The notes under the pieces were generated by a model. The model saw nothing but the letters and a program-made list of their open reading frames with translations, was not told the origin of the DNA and did no database searches. Below are positions 26,951 through 35,231 of a stretch of DNA of 64,000 nucleotides, piece by piece. Every line of letters starts with the position of its first letter. Position 1 is the first letter of the stretch. Source of the stretch: Alcanivorax sp. REN37 (GTDB taxonomy: Bacteria > Pseudomonadota > Gammaproteobacteria > Pseudomonadales > Alcanivoracaceae); contig NZ_JBGCUO010000001.1 of assembly GCF_041102775.1 (NCBI RefSeq), positions 1,364,001 to 1,428,000 of the forward strand, given 5' to 3'. A program made the translations under genes and the position numbers.

Positions 26951-27759
26951 CAGATTTCCTCCGCCCAGCGCGGGGCCCGTTTTTGTATAAAGGCGAGGGT
27001 GCCTTCGGCGCCTTCATCGCCGGTCACCGCCGCGGCAAAGTCGGCGGCCGCTTGATCGAGCACCTGATCCAGCGGCTGCACTAAGGTTTTAAGCAGCAGC
27101 GCCTTGGTGGCGCGGTTGGCCGCCGGTGCGCAGTGACGGAGAGCGTCGAGTGTTTCCGTCAGCAACGTGTCGAGCTCGGCGGCGGTGGCCACCTCGTGCA
27201 CCAGCCCCCAGTGGGCAGCCTTGCGGCCGTCGAAACGGGCGCCGGTGAGCGCCAATCGGCGTGCTTGAGTCAGCCCGACCCGCTGTACCACGAAGGGTGC
27301 GATCTGTGCCGGCAGGATGCCAAGACTGGTCTCCGGCAGTCCGAAGCGGGCATCGTCAGCGGCGAGGGCCACATCCGCGATGCAGGCCAAGCCGAAACCG
27401 CCGCCCAGCACGGCGCCTTCCAGCACACAGATCAGTACTGCGGGCAGTGCGTTGGCCTGCTCCAGCATGGCGCCGAACTGGCGGTTGAAGCGCAGGTAAG
27501 CGTCGGCATCGCCTGCGGCGGCCTGCGCGCGGGCGGTGGCCATATCCTTAATGTCGCCGCCGGCGCAAAAATGGCCGCCGGCGCCGCGCAGTACCACCGC
27601 GCGCAGGGTCGGATCATCCGCCACGGCGTCGAAGCTGCGTTGCAATTCGCTGACCATGGTCAGGCTCATGGCATTACGGGCCGCTGGGCGGTTGAGCGTG
27701 ATATGAAGCACGCCGCCGTCGCGGCGCAGGAGCAGGTGCTCGGTATCGGGCAGGGCCAT
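26950..27759 (-). CDS. atuE: Isohexenylglutaconyl-CoA hydratase
   Basis: 269-residue crotonase-fold enzyme. LRRDGGVLHITLNRPAARNAMS opens the fold, AGGDIKD supplies part of the oxyanion hole, and ALNAVLGGGFGLACIAD-like and ETSLGILPAQI segments follow. In the acyclic terpene pathway AtuE hydrates isohexenylglutaconyl-CoA. Start ATG at 27759 has GGAGG upstream; an in-frame TTG at 27777 lies before the SD. A short GGGGCGC/GCGCCCC hairpin (27779-27795) separates it from atuD. Confidence 0.87.
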   Translation of the reverse strand: MALPDTEHLLLRRDGGVLHITLNRPAARNAMSLTMVSELQRSFDAVADDPTLRAVVLRGAGGHFCAGGDIKDMATARAQAAAGDADAYLRFNRQFGAMLEQANALPAVLICVLEGAVLGGGFGLACIADVALAADDARFGLPETSLGILPAQIAPFVVQRVGLTQARRLALTGARFDGRKAAHWGLVHEVATAAELDTLLTETLDALRHCAPAANRATKALLLKTLVQPLDQVLDQAAADFAAAVTGDEGAEGTLAFIQKRAPRWAEEI

Positions 27760-27778
27760 AGGGCCTCCGTCAATCAAA

Positions 27779-27795
27779 GGGGCGCGTGGCGCCCC
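27779..27795. repeat. Intercistronic GC hairpin between atuD and atuE
   Basis: GGGGCGC, GTG loop, GCGCCCC, 9 nt after the atuD stop on the minus strand, without a T-run. It may modulate mRNA decay within the operon. Confidence 0.5.
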
Positions 27796-27804
27796 GCATC
27801 GGGA

Positions 27805-28965
27805 TCAGTTCTTTTTCTTGCCGGGCAGGATGTTCATGGTCTTGCAGATAATGCCGAGCATGATCTCGTCGGCGCCGCCGCCAATCGACGCCAACCGCCC
27901 ATCACGCCAGGCGCGCGAGGCCGGGTTGTCCCACATAAAGCCGTTGCCGCCCCAATATTGCAGGCAGCTGTCGGCCACTTCGCGCGACAGCCGGCCGGCT
28001 TTGAGTTTGGCCATGGAGGCCAGTTGCAGCACATCGCGGCCGCCGACGTATTCTTCGCAGGCGCGGTAAATCAGCGAACGCAGCAGCTCCACCTCGGTTT
28101 TCAACTCGGCAAGACGGAAGTGCACGGTCTGGTTGTCAAGCAGTGGCATACCGAACACCTCGCGCTGGCGGGCATATTCGATGGTGTCGTCGATCAGCTT
28201 GTCGTAACCCTTAAGGCCGGACACCGAGCCCCACAGACGTTCTTCCTGGAACTGCATCATCTGCATCATGAAGCCCATGCCTTCGGCGCCGATCAGGTTG
28301 CGCTGCGGCACCCGTACGTCATCGAAGAACACCTGCGCGGTCTGCGACGAACGCATGCCGAGCTTGTCCAGCGGCGTGTCCACGGTAATGCCGCCGGCAT
28401 CGCGCGGTACCACGATCAGCGACTTGTTCAAGTGCGGCTTGCCGTCGGAGGTGTTGGCCAGCAGGCAGAAAAAGTCGGCACTGGGCGAGTTGGTGATCCA
28501 CATTTTGGTGCCGTTGACGACATAGTCGTCGCCATCCTTCACGGCGGTGGTTTTGATCGCCGCCACGTCGGAACCGGCGTGGGGCTCACTGACCGCAATC
28601 GCCGCCACCAGCTCGCCGGCAATAGCGCCGGTCAGGTAATTGCGGCGCAATTCATCGGAGCCGAAGCGCGCCAGTGCCGGAGTGGCCATATCGGTCTGCA
28701 CACCGATCGACAGCGGCACGCCGCCGCATTGACATAGCCCAAGCTCTTCCGCCACGGCCAGGCCGTAGGAGTAGTCGAGACCAAGGCCACCGAACTCCAC
28801 CGGCTTGGTGACACCCAGCAGCCCGAGGTCGCCCATTTTCTTGAACACTTCGTGGATCGGGAAGGCACCAGCACGCTCCCATTCGTTAACGTGCGGGTTG
28901 AGTTCTTTTTCGATGAAATCGCGCATGGTTTTGCGCATGGCATCGTGATCGGGGGTGAACAACAT
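27805..28965 (-). CDS. atuD: Citronellyl-CoA dehydrogenase
   Basis: 386-residue acyl-CoA dehydrogenase. It has GLDYSYGLAVAEELG, the FAD loop VAAIAVSEPHAGSDVAAIKT, KMWITNSPSADFF, LDKLGMRSSQTAQVFFDDV and a C-terminal QYWGGNGFMWDNPASRAWRD. The family oxidises an acyl-CoA to the 2-enoyl-CoA with electrons passed to ETF; in the Atu pathway the substrate is citronellyl-CoA. Two tandem ATGs (28968, 28965) follow AGGAG; 28965 gives the better 7-nt spacing. It lies 17 nt after atuC. Confidence 0.87.
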   Translation of the reverse strand: MLFTPDHDAMRKTMRDFIEKELNPHVNEWERAGAFPIHEVFKKMGDLGLLGVTKPVEFGGLGLDYSYGLAVAEELGLCQCGGVPLSIGVQTDMATPALARFGSDELRRNYLTGAIAGELVAAIAVSEPHAGSDVAAIKTTAVKDGDDYVVNGTKMWITNSPSADFFCLLANTSDGKPHLNKSLIVVPRDAGGITVDTPLDKLGMRSSQTAQVFFDDVRVPQRNLIGAEGMGFMMQMMQFQEERLWGSVSGLKGYDKLIDDTIEYARQREVFGMPLLDNQTVHFRLAELKTEVELLRSLIYRACEEYVGGRDVLQLASMAKLKAGRLSREVADSCLQYWGGNGFMWDNPASRAWRDGRLASIGGGADEIMLGIICKTMNILPGKKKN

Positions 28966-28982
28966 CATCGTTCTCCTGGCAA

Positions 28983-30599
28983 TCAAAGGCGGGCAACGCC
29001 GAAGGTGTTGGGGTTAAGTGGGCGGCGTGCCGCCTCGCGGCACAGGTCGAGCACGAAGGCCACGACCTGGCGGGTATCTCGGGGGTCGATCAGGCCGTCA
29101 TCCCACAGCCGGGCGGTGCCGTAGAGAGCGCTGGACTGGCTGTCGAGTTTCTGCGCGGTACTTTGCTGCAGCAGCTCCAGCACTTTTTCGTCCGGCTCAA
29201 TGCCCATGGCGCGCTGCTTTTGCTCGGCCACGATGCGCAGCACCATGCCGGCTTGCTGACCGCCCATCACCGCCACCCGGCTATTGGGCCAGGCAAAGAT
29301 GAAGCGCGGATCCAGCCCGCGGCCGCACATGGCGTAGTTGCCAGCGCCATAGGAGCCGCCGATCAGGATGCTGACTTTCGGCACGCGGGCGTTGGCCACG
29401 GCTTGGATCATCTTCGAACCGTGCTTGATGATGCCGCCGCGCTCGGTCTCGGTGCCGACCAAAAAACCGGTGGTGTTGTGCAGGAACAGCAGTGGCCGCT
29501 GGGTCTGGTCGCACAGTTGGATGAACTGCGCCGCCTTGGCCGCGCCTTGGTGCGTGATCGGGCCGTTGTTGCCGATCACGCCCACTGGGTAGCCTTCGAG
29601 ATGCATCCATCCGCACAGCGTGCCGCTGTCCCATTCCTGTTTAAAGTCGAGGAACTCGGAGTTATCGGCGATGCGGGCAATGACTTCACGCACGTCGTAG
29701 GGCTTGCGCGCTTCGCTCGGCACCACGCCGAGCAATTCTTCACGGTCATAGCGCGGCGGCAGAAATGACTTGGTGGCGGCCGGCGGCAACGTGTCGTTCC
29801 AGCCGAGACTGGCGACCAGTTCGCGGGCGAGACGGATGCCGTCGCGGTCATCCTCGGCCAGGTATTCGGCGGTGCCGGCGATGCCGGTATGCATCTCGGC
29901 GCCGCCCAGCTCTTCATCGGTGGCGACTTCGCCGGTGGCTGCCTTCAGCAGCGGCGGTCCGGCGAGGAACATCTTGGCTTTGCCGCGCACCATGATGCAG
30001 TAGTCCGACAACCCCGGCTGGTAAGCACCGCCAGCAGTGGCGTTCCCGTGCACCACGGTGATCTGTGGAATGCCTTGGGCAGACAGTCGGGCTTGGTTAG
30101 CAAAGCTGCGCGCGCCTTCCACGAAAATTTCGGCAGCGTAATTGAGGTTCGCGCCGCCGGACTCGGACAACGAGATGATCGGCAATTTGTTTTCTGCGGC
30201 GATGGTTTGCAGCCGCAGGGATTTCTGTAACCCGGCCGGGGTGATGGTGCCACCCTTGATCGCCGCGTTGCTGGCCGCCACCAGCACCCGCACGCCAGAG
30301 ACATAGCCGATGCCGGCAATGCCAGCGCCGCCGGCTTCGGTGCCGTCGCGATCGTCGTGCATCATGTAGCCGGCGAGGGTGTGCAGCGGCAGGAACGGGG
30401 CGCCGGCATCGAGCAGCGTGGTGACGCGCTCATGGGGCAGCATTTTGCCGCGCTGCTCGAACTTGGCGCGCTGGCTTTCGGACTTATCGAGCACCTTTTG
30501 CTCAATGGCGCGGAACTCGTCCACCGCCGCCAGCATGGCGTCGCGGTTAGCAGCAAACTCGGCGCTTTGTGGGTCCAGTTCGGATTCGATGATCGCCAT
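28983..30599 (-). CDS. atuC: Geranyl-CoA carboxylase beta (carboxyltransferase) subunit
   Basis: 538 residues with the two-lobe carboxyltransferase (crotonase-like) fold. The N-lobe has SESGGANL and GNATAGGAYQPGLSDY; the C-lobe has GNNGPITHQGAAKAAQFIQLC, FLHNTTGFLVGTETERGGIIKHGSKM and GGSYGAGNYAMCGRGLDPRF, all of the acyl-CoA carboxylase beta family. It pairs with the biotin subunit AtuF. It cannot be told from LiuB by motifs alone; gene order supports AtuC. Start ATG at 30599 follows AAGGAA, 11 nt after atuB. Confidence 0.87.
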   Translation of the reverse strand: MAIIESELDPQSAEFAANRDAMLAAVDEFRAIEQKVLDKSESQRAKFEQRGKMLPHERVTTLLDAGAPFLPLHTLAGYMMHDDRDGTEAGGAGIAGIGYVSGVRVLVAASNAAIKGGTITPAGLQKSLRLQTIAAENKLPIISLSESGGANLNYAAEIFVEGARSFANQARLSAQGIPQITVVHGNATAGGAYQPGLSDYCIMVRGKAKMFLAGPPLLKAATGEVATDEELGGAEMHTGIAGTAEYLAEDDRDGIRLARELVASLGWNDTLPPAATKSFLPPRYDREELLGVVPSEARKPYDVREVIARIADNSEFLDFKQEWDSGTLCGWMHLEGYPVGVIGNNGPITHQGAAKAAQFIQLCDQTQRPLLFLHNTTGFLVGTETERGGIIKHGSKMIQAVANARVPKVSILIGGSYGAGNYAMCGRGLDPRFIFAWPNSRVAVMGGQQAGMVLRIVAEQKQRAMGIEPDEKVLELLQQSTAQKLDSQSSALYGTARLWDDGLIDPRDTRQVVAFVLDLCREAARRPLNPNTFGVARL

Positions 30600-30610
30600 G
30601 GCGTTGTTCC

Positions 30611-31483
30611 TTAAGCGTCAGTGTCGAACAGCGCTGGCCGCACCGCGCGGTGGAAGCCTTCGAACGGCTGGCTGTTGTGGTGGTCCGGCAGTGGGAACAC
30701 CGCCACGTTGCCCTGCGAGGCGGCGCCGTCGACACGCAGGGTGTCGCCGCTGATGAAGGCGGCGGCGTCGGACAATAGGAAACAGATTGCGGCCGACACC
30801 TCCGCTTCTTCGCCCATGCGCTTTAGCGGCACCGCGCTGCGCAGAGTGCGGATGGTGGCCTTAAAGCTTTCTGGATAGGTGTCCATGCCGCTGGAGGCAA
30901 TCCAGCCGGGTGCCACCGCGTTCACACGTACACCGGTGCAGCCCCATTCATAGGCGGCGGTACGGGTGAAGTTTTCCATACCGGAACGCGCGGCGCCGGA
31001 GTGGCCCATGCCGGGCATGCCGCCCCACATGTCGGCCACGATATTGACGATCGCACCGCCGTTGCGGTTCATGCCCTGGGTGAACACTTCCCGAGCCATC
31101 AAGAAGCCGCCGGTAAGGTTGGTGCGGACCACGGCTTCCCAACCCTTTTGGGAAATCAGCGCCAGCGGTGCCGGGAATTGGCCGCCGGCATTATTGACTA
31201 AGCCGTGGACCTGTCCGGTAGCTTGGTAGATCGCGGCGACGGTGGCGCGCACGGCGTCTTCCTCGCGAATGTCACAAGCAAAGCCCAGCGCCTTGCCGCC
31301 GTCCTCTTCGATTTCGGCTTGCACCACTTTCAGCTTTTCTTCACTGCGGCCTACCAGCACCACTTGGGCGCCGAGGCTGGCCAGCTCGTGGGCGGTGCAG
31401 CGGCCGATGCCACTACCGCCGCCGGTCACGATCACGGTGCGGCCATCAAACAAGCCGGGGCGGAAAACAGAGCGGTATCCCAT
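30611..31483 (-). CDS. atuB: Short-chain dehydrogenase/reductase of the atu operon
   Basis: 290 residues. Rossmann start VIVTGGGSGIGRCTAHELA, NNAGG, then HSGAARSGMENFTRTAAYEWG in place of the usual YxxxK site. This HSGAARxG pattern is shared with peroxisomal trans-2-enoyl-CoA and dienoyl-CoA reductase-like SDRs. The position after atuA matches atuB of Pseudomonas, whose exact reaction is unclear. Start ATG at 31483 has AAGGA upstream and is one base past the atuA stop; a longer frame to 31621 overlaps atuA and lacks an SD. Confidence 0.83.
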   Translation of the reverse strand: MGYRSVFRPGLFDGRTVIVTGGGSGIGRCTAHELASLGAQVVLVGRSEEKLKVVQAEIEEDGGKALGFACDIREEDAVRATVAAIYQATGQVHGLVNNAGGQFPAPLALISQKGWEAVVRTNLTGGFLMAREVFTQGMNRNGGAIVNIVADMWGGMPGMGHSGAARSGMENFTRTAAYEWGCTGVRVNAVAPGWIASSGMDTYPESFKATIRTLRSAVPLKRMGEEAEVSAAICFLLSDAAAFISGDTLRVDGAASQGNVAVFPLPDHHNSQPFEGFHRAVRPALFDTDA

Positions 31484-31484
31484 G

Positions 31485-33290
31485 TCAGTGTTGTCCTTGT
31501 GCGGAAAGTTGGTGGTAGAGGGCGTCGGAAACCGGCACCTGGAAATCCAGTAGTTGCTGGGCAAACGCTTTGCCCTGCGGATCAATGCGCAGCGAGGCGA
31601 TGCCGCCACCGCCGAGGGCATTGCGCAGCAGGAAATTCATGCCGTTCAGGCCCGGCAGTGCCCAGCGCTGGACATCAGCTTGGCCGTTATCGAACACGTG
31701 CTGCATATATAGGCCGACAGATTCGGCGGTGAGGGCGGCGGTCAGATAGGGCAGGTAGCTGGGATCGCGAGCGATAACACCAATGTTGGCGTGATTGCCC
31801 TTGTCGCCACTGCGTGCCCAGGCCAGCGCCAGCAACGGCAGCCGATGCTGGCCGATATCGTCCGGTAGCGGCGGATACTGATCGGCTGGCAGTGAAGCCG
31901 GATCCAGCGGCGTGCCGGCAGGAATCTCGATCGGCAGGCGGGCGCCGTCGATGTCTACCGTCACTGGCAGTTGCTGTTTGTCCACCAAGGTGGAGAACAG
32001 GCGGATGCGCGGCACCGGTTTCGGCCGGCCGCCGACAATGCCCGTGATGCCTGGCGCCATACCGGTGGCGGCTTGGGCGATTTCACGGGCGAACAAGCCA
32101 AGCGCTTTTTTGTCATCGTGCAGCGCAGCAATTTTCACCACCACTTCGCGGCTGTGCTGTTGCCGTGCTTGAGCGCCATAAGTGGTCTCGGTGCCGAGCA
32201 GCTCCACCGAGCTGTCGCGGAAGTCGGCCATGCCCAACTGTTTGAACAGGCCGCGTACTTTAGTGAGGATGGCGTCGGCCACCCGCTGGCCTTTTTCTGC
32301 TGCGCGCGGACCGCCCATCAGAAAAGTGGCAGTGATGCGGTGACCGTCAGGGTAGGTGGCCGACACCTTGTAATCCGGCGTCGGTGCGTGGCCACGGGCG
32401 CCGGACACGCGCACGCGGTTATTGCCGTCCGCACTGAGCTGTACTTGGGTGAAGTCACACACCACGTCCGGCAGGATGTAGGCGCGCGGATCGCCGATCT
32501 CGTAAACGATCTGCTCGGCAATAGTGGCGGTGCTCACCAGCCCGCCGGTGCCGTCCGGCTTGGTCACTACAAAGTGCCCATCAGCGTGGCACTCGGCGAT
32601 CGGGAACCCCATGTTGTGGAAATCTGGCACCTGCTCCCAGTCGGTGAAGTTACCCCCGGTGCACTGTGCACCACATTCGAGGATATGACCGGCGAGACTG
32701 CCCTGAGCCAGCAGGTCGTACTGGTCAGCTTGCCAATCGAACTCATGCATCAATGGTCCGAGAACGAGTGCGGAGTCGACGATGCGGCCGGTCAGCACAA
32801 TGTCGGCGCCGGCATCTAGGGCTGCCTTGATCGGTAGAGCGCCGAGGTAGGCATTCATGGTGAGCGTAAACGGCGGCAGTGGGGCGCCATCCTCAAGCCC
32901 GCTGAGGGCGCCCAGTTGTTGGCGCTGGCTGTTGATGTCATCGCCTTCCACTAAGGCGATTTTCAGATCCACACCAGCGGCCTTGAACACGGCCTGTAGC
33001 GCATCGCGGCAAGCGCGCGGGTTCACACCACCGGCATTGCTGATCACCTTGATACCGCGATCGCGGATGTTTTTGGCCAGCGGTGCCATCACTTGGGTGA
33101 CGAAATCGTGGGCGTAGCCCATGGCCGGGTCCTTCATCCGCGCTCCGGCCATGATCGACAGCGTAACTTCCGCCAAGTAGTCGAACACCAGGTAATCCAA
33201 CTGTCCGTGGTGGACCAGTTGGAACGCAGCGCTATTGGTATCACCCCAGAAGCCGGCGGCGCAGCCGATACGGATCGGTGTGGATGTCAT
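31485..33290 (-). CDS. atuA: Acyclic terpene utilisation protein AtuA (DUF1446)
   Basis: 601 residues, near the length known for AtuA. DUF1446 features include [16 protein letters not shown] at the start, [29 protein letters not shown] and [22 protein letters not shown]-terminal part has [17 protein letters not shown]. AtuA is required for citronellol/geraniol growth, but its enzymatic step is not known to me. It is the first gene of the operon, divergent from the TetR gene. SD AAGGAG lies 7 nt before the ATG. Confidence 0.9.
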   Translation of the reverse strand: MTSTPIRIGCAAGFWGDTNSAAFQLVHHGQLDYLVFDYLAEVTLSIMAGARMKDPAMGYAHDFVTQVMAPLAKNIRDRGIKVISNAGGVNPRACRDALQAVFKAAGVDLKIALVEGDDINSQRQQLGALSGLEDGAPLPPFTLTMNAYLGALPIKAALDAGADIVLTGRIVDSALVLGPLMHEFDWQADQYDLLAQGSLAGHILECGAQCTGGNFTDWEQVPDFHNMGFPIAECHADGHFVVTKPDGTGGLVSTATIAEQIVYEIGDPRAYILPDVVCDFTQVQLSADGNNRVRVSGARGHAPTPDYKVSATYPDGHRITATFLMGGPRAAEKGQRVADAILTKVRGLFKQLGMADFRDSSVELLGTETTYGAQARQQHSREVVVKIAALHDDKKALGLFAREIAQAATGMAPGITGIVGGRPKPVPRIRLFSTLVDKQQLPVTVDIDGARLPIEIPAGTPLDPASLPADQYPPLPDDIGQHRLPLLALAWARSGDKGNHANIGVIARDPSYLPYLTAALTAESVGLYMQHVFDNGQADVQRWALPGLNGMNFLLRNALGGGGIASLRIDPQGKAFAQQLLDFQVPVSDALYHQLSAQGQH

Positions 33291-33327
33291 GGATTGCTCC
33301 TTGATGGGGCCGCTCGGGCGGCGTCGC

Positions 33328-33356
33328 CGTATACAGGATCGGAATCAGCAGCCAAA
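33328..33356 (-). promoter_or_regulatory. atuA promoter
   Basis: On the minus strand TTTGGC (33356-33351), 17 bases and TATACG (33333-33328), 38 nt before the atuA ATG. The operator-like palindrome lies immediately upstream of the -35. Confidence 0.6.
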
Positions 33357-33358
33357 CT

Positions 33359-33376
33359 ACCAAGCAAGCGCTTGGT
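33359..33376. promoter_or_regulatory. Candidate AtuR operator
   Basis: ACCAAGCAAGCGCTTGGT, a 7-4-7 inverted repeat that also contains the 10-bp palindrome CAAGCGCTTG. It lies two bases from the atuA -35 and in the divergent atuA/tetR gap, where the Pseudomonas AtuR repressor is known to bind inverted repeats. Only one full copy is seen here. Confidence 0.65.
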
Positions 33377-33494
33377 TTTGCAATCGCCCCGATGACCGGT
33401 CGCAACAGTGTTGAGCGATCAGGTCAGTCCAGCGGGAGTGCTTGCGTGCCGAGGTGGAGTTCCGATAATGCGCGGCCGGATGTGGAGAGATGCA

Positions 33495-34091
33495 ATGTCA
33501 GTGCAGGACAAAGCCCAGATATATGGCATGGACGATTCACCACGCGGCAAGCTGCTGAGTGCGGCGGCGCGCCTGTTCCGTGACAAAGGCTTCGATCGCA
33601 CCACAGTGCGTGATATCGCTGCCGCAGTGGGGATCCAGAGCGGCAGCATCTTCCATCACTTCCCGACCAAGGAAGACATCCTGTTCGCAGTGATGGTGGA
33701 AGTGATTCGCTTCAACACCGAGCGCTTGCAGCGCATGCTGGATGGGCTCGAAGCGCCTACTGAGCGGCTGCATGCCTTGGTGCGAGGGGAGCTGCTGTCG
33801 ATCATTGGCGACACCCGCGAAGCAATGAGCGTGCTGGTGTATGAATGGCGCTGCTTGTCGCCGCAGAAGCAGCAAGAGGCGCTGGAATTGCGCGCCATCT
33901 ATGAAGAGCTGTGGTTGGCCGAGTTGCGTGCGTTGCAGCGGGCCGGCTACTTCACCGATGATCCGTTCGTCATGCGTCGGCTGATTACCGGCATGGCCAG
34001 TTGGACCAATACCTGGTTCGACCAGCACGGCAGCCTGGCATTGGACGACCTAGCCGCCATTATTGTGCGGCGGGTGATCGGTGAATCCTGA
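33495..34091 (+). CDS. atuR: TetR-family repressor, AtuR-like
   Basis: 198 residues. The N-terminal TetR helix-turn-helix has LLSAAARLFRDKGFDRTTVRDIAAAVGIQSGSIFHHFPTKEDIL (given in parts across residues 18-62); the C-terminal ligand and dimer domain is of the acyl-CoA-responsive type in look. Start ATG at 33495 (MSVQDKAQ) has GGAGAG 5 nt upstream. Its place, divergent from atuA, supports the AtuR call, although many TetR regulators share this fold. Confidence 0.75.
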   Translation: MSVQDKAQIYGMDDSPRGKLLSAAARLFRDKGFDRTTVRDIAAAVGIQSGSIFHHFPTKEDILFAVMVEVIRFNTERLQRMLDGLEAPTERLHALVRGELLSIIGDTREAMSVLVYEWRCLSPQKQQEALELRAIYEELWLAELRALQRAGYFTDDPFVMRRLITGMASWTNTWFDQHGSLALDDLAAIIVRRVIGES

Positions 34092-34115
34092 AATTGGTTG
34101 GAAGGTGAACGCAGT

Positions 34116-34325
34116 ATGATTGGCAACGTGTACCCCTGGGGGCAATCAGGTTTCACGATTCTGGAAGAAGGGGAGCTCGATCCCGCTACTCACAGTCTGC
34201 GGGTGCGCCATTATTTGGTGGCAGACCGCTCAGGGGAGCCGATCGATCAGCTGTTCCCGAGTCTGGAGGTGGCGCGCGCCTATATTGAGGACTTGGAGAC
34301 GCGCAACGCGCCGCCGGCGGAATAG
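34116..34325 (+). CDS. Small conserved-looking protein, unknown function
   Basis: 69 residues beginning MIGNVYPWGQSGFTILEEG, with a central RHYLVADRSGEPIDQLF and a C-terminal helix. No domain recognised. It starts 25 nt after the atuR-like gene, preceded by GAAGGTGA, so it is probably co-transcribed. An alternative TTG at 34098 is less likely. Confidence 0.5.
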   Translation: MIGNVYPWGQSGFTILEEGELDPATHSLRVRHYLVADRSGEPIDQLFPSLEVARAYIEDLETRNAPPAE

Positions 34326-34447
34326 AGTGCGGGTACCTTGGCTGATGCCGGATTGATCAAATTGTCTATTCTTTACACGCACTTAGCGTAAAAACTGAAC
34401 ACTTGAACACAATTGTCATGTTTTTCTCACTTTCTCCCAGAAAAGCG

Positions 34448-34475
34448 TTGACACCCCCGGCGGATTCCCTAGAAT
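34448..34475 (+). promoter_or_regulatory. Strong promoter of the tRNA-Val/tRNA-Asp unit
   Basis: Perfect TTGACA (34448-34453), a 16-base spacer and TAGAAT (34470-34475), ending 17 bases before tRNA-Val. Confidence 0.85.
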
Positions 34476-34492
34476 GGCGCCCACTCCACACG

Positions 34493-34568
34493 GGGTGGTT
34501 AGCTCAGCTGGGAGAGCATCTGCCTTACAAGCAGAGGGTCGGCGGTTCGATCCCGTCACCACCCACCA
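34493..34568 (+). tRNA. tRNA-Val(TAC)
   Basis: 76 nt. Acceptor GGGTGGT/ACCACCC, D-arm GCTC..GAGC, anticodon loop CTTACAA with TAC at 34526-34528, T-loop GTTCGATCC, encoded CCA. Confidence 0.97.
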
Positions 34569-34613
34569 ATTATTGCACCGGTCCTTACCCCGGATCGGTG
34601 ATGCAAGTTACGC

Positions 34614-34690
34614 GGAGCGGTAGTTCAGTCGGTTAGAATACCGGCCTGTCACGCCGGGGGTCGCGGGTTCGAGTCCCGTCCGCTCCGCCA
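34614..34690 (+). tRNA. tRNA-Asp(GTC)
   Basis: 77 nt. Acceptor GGAGCGG/CCGCTCC, anticodon stem CCGGC/GCCGG, loop CTGTCAC with GTC at 34648-34650, T-loop GTTCGAGTC, encoded CCA. Co-transcribed with tRNA-Val, 45 nt upstream. Confidence 0.97.
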
Positions 34691-34716
34691 CTACATGACC
34701 TGTTTTGGGTCAACTC

Positions 34717-34749
34717 AAGCGCCACGTCGAAAGACGTGGCGCTTTTTTT
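34717..34749 (+). terminator. Intrinsic terminator after the tRNA unit
   Basis: AAGCGCCACGTC, GAAA tetraloop and GACGTGGCGCTT with a run of seven T. Confidence 0.95.
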
Positions 34750-34878
34750 ACTTTTCCGGATTCACACCTTCACACATTTGTCATAGTCTCGGGTGATGCT
34801 GTGTCGGAAGCCGCATCTGCGGACGGCGTGTCCCGGCACGCAACTGGAATGTTTCAACAACAAAAAAGGAGCAACACA

Positions 34879-34971
34879 ATGGATGAAATCATCGACGAGC
34901 GCTTGGAAGAGCGTCTGCTGTTGGAAGGCCTGTTTGATGACGACGATGTGGATGACGGTTTCGAACTCTGA
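34879..34971 (+). CDS. 30-residue acidic small protein
   Basis: ATG at 34879 follows a strong AGGAG with 7-nt spacing. The product begins MDEIIDERLEERLLLEGLF and continues with an Asp run (DDDDVDD) to GFEL; 15 of 30 residues are Asp or Glu. It sits alone, 130 nt after the tRNA terminator. I do not recognise it. The strong SD and codon structure favour a real microprotein over chance, but conservation was not tested. Confidence 0.5.
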   Translation: MDEIIDERLEERLLLEGLFDDDDVDDGFEL

Positions 34972-34988
34972 TCACTCTGCATTACTCT

Positions 34989-35091
34989 GAAGCAACAGTT
35001 TCCTCTCCCTTCCTGATCCACCTTTCTACCCTCCACTGATCCACCCCAGTTCCTCTCCCTGACACTTTTCCGGGCTCGGCCCCGAGAAAAG
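34989..35091. other. Pyrimidine-rich tract and hairpin after the small acidic ORF
   Basis: 34989-35062 is strongly C/T-biased, with CTGATCCACC occurring twice (about 35013 and 35036). It ends in a hairpin CTTTTC-CGGG/CCCG-A-GAAAAG (35065-35091) without a T-run. It could be a structured 3' UTR or a small RNA. No gene is seen from here to 35231. Confidence 0.4.
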
Positions 35092-35163
35092 GACAGGGCG
35101 ACGGACGGCCCCTGTTTGTCCTGCAACTGCCAGCCACATCACATCGCCGCTTCCGCGCCTGTC

Positions 35164-35169
35164 TATAAT
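35164..35169 (+). promoter_or_regulatory. -10 element for the coiled-coil gene
   Basis: Perfect TATAAT at 35164-35169, 62 nt before the start at 35232. The -35 is weak (ACATCG at 17-base spacing). Confidence 0.4.
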
Positions 35170-35231
35170 CCAGCGCAGGATCGGCCGATGGGGCGGCACG
35201 ATCCAGACAAAAATGGGGGAGGGCGCCACGC

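Noticed and set aside
27133-28737. 534-codon open frame on the + strand
   Set aside because: It is antisense to atuE and atuD, whose motifs are clear; the long frame is a by-product of GC-rich codon use. No SD and no recognisable protein.
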